The notes beneath the pieces were generated by a model, which saw nothing but the letters and a program-made list of their open reading frames with translations, had not been told where the DNA came from and searched no databases. DNA of 64,000 bases, taken from contig JALSRK010000045.1 in the NCBI GenBank assembly GCA_026984795.1, positions 62,001 to 126,000 on the forward strand, read 5' to 3'. The stretch's first letter is position 1. Each line of letters opens with the position of its first letter. Shown here piece by piece: positions 63,690 through 64,000 of the stretch. Position numbers and translations under genes: made by a program. This DNA comes from Solibacteraceae bacterium. GTDB taxonomy: Bacteria > Acidobacteriota > Terriglobia > Bryobacterales > Bryobacteraceae.

Positions 63690-64000
63690 ATGCGGAAGCT
63701 GATGGCCCTGAATCGCGGCGAGATCGCGATTCGTATCCTCCGCGCAGCCAACGAATTAGGGCTGCGGACCGTAGCTGTCTACTCGAAGGAGGACCGGCTC
63801 AGCCTCCACCGTTTCAAGGCCGACGAGGCTTATCAGATCGGCGAGGGCAAAGGGCCTGTCGAAGCCTACCTGGATCTGGAAGGCGCCATCGCCATGGCCC
63901 GGGCGACGGGTGTGGACGCCATTCACCCCGGCTACGGATTCCTGGCCGAGAACCCGGATCTTCCCCGGGCCTGCGAGGCCGCCGGCATCACCTTCATCGG
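63690..64000 (+). CDS. pyc: Pyruvate carboxylase, N-terminal part (partial)
   Basis: Biotin-carboxylase domain start, about 103 residues before the window ends. ALNRGEIAIRILRAANELG, VYSKEDRLSLHRFKADEAYQ, GKGPVEAYLDLEGAIA and DAIHPGYGFLAENPDL match pyruvate carboxylase better than acetyl-CoA carboxylase AccC. A GAAGG site lies about ten bases before the ATG. The gene is divergent from the DUF4097 gene across 145 bases. Confidence 0.8.
   Translation, partial: MRKLMALNRGEIAIRILRAANELGLRTVAVYSKEDRLSLHRFKADEAYQIGEGKGPVEAYLDLEGAIAMARATGVDAIHPGYGFLAENPDLPRACEAAGITFI

Overview
The window is GC-rich, gene-dense bacterial chromosome. It encodes a diderm cell: MurE carries the DNPR motif of meso-diaminopimelate-adding enzymes, there is an outer-membrane beta-barrel ending in Phe, and there are many Tat/Sec-exported and lipobox proteins. 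A complete division/wall cluster, an ISC iron-sulfur operon, squalene-hopene cyclase, scattered Tat sulfatases, a Gfo/Idh/MocA oxidoreductase, a DUF4097 lipoprotein and a LytS-type kinase fit an Acidobacteriota-like genome. That assignment is inference from gene content only.

Layout. 1-12.7 kb: division and cell-wall (dcw) cluster, ftsI(end)-murE-murF-mraY-murD-ftsW-murG-murC-ftsQ-ftsA-ftsZ, mostly overlapping or abutting and closed by a strong terminator; murB and ddl are absent. 12.8-15 kb: queuosine-precursor transporter and a sulfatase. 15.0-26.6 kb (+ strand): a structured non-coding stretch, then an operon for a quinol-oxidising module (GltD-like FAD/Fe-S protein, Rieske protein, fused cytochrome b, pentaheme cytochrome c) that runs into nosZ, a NosB-like membrane protein, nosD, nosF, nosL and nosY. 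35.2-26.6 kb (- strand): a second, paralogous module facing the first tail to tail: cupredoxin, monoheme cytochrome-porin fusion, GltD-like FAD/Fe-S protein, Rieske, split cytochrome b6 and subunit IV, octaheme cytochrome c, monoheme cytochrome c. 35.8-46.4 kb: xylose isomerase, sialidase-like protein, squalene-hopene cyclase, two sulfatases, CysQ and a KDG-kinase-type PfkB protein. 46.4-53.4 kb: a 740-residue KamA-family radical SAM protein, an unknown protein, a LytS-type kinase, a methyltransferase and a Gfo/Idh/MocA protein. 53.4-60.1 kb (- strand): zapA, zapB-like, rplT, rpmI, and iscX-hscA-hscB-iscA-iscU-iscS-iscR under an IscR-like palindrome. 60.3-64 kb: polyprenyl glycosylphosphotransferase, NtrB-type histidine kinase, DUF4097 lipoprotein and the start of pyruvate carboxylase.

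How it works together. The most unusual part is 15-35 kb. Two homologous Rieske/cytochrome b complexes, each with a cytoplasmic-type flavoprotein built like the small subunit of glutamate synthase plus extra ferredoxin clusters, lie tail to tail. One is joined to a Sec-type (clade II-like) nitrous oxide reductase. The other is joined to a candidate outer-membrane cytochrome-porin and a blue copper protein. A reasonable hypothesis is that module A feeds electrons from quinol (and perhaps NAD(P)H) to N2O, while module B links the quinone pool and a nicotinamide pool to periplasmic or outer-membrane carriers. Direction and partners cannot be read from sequence.
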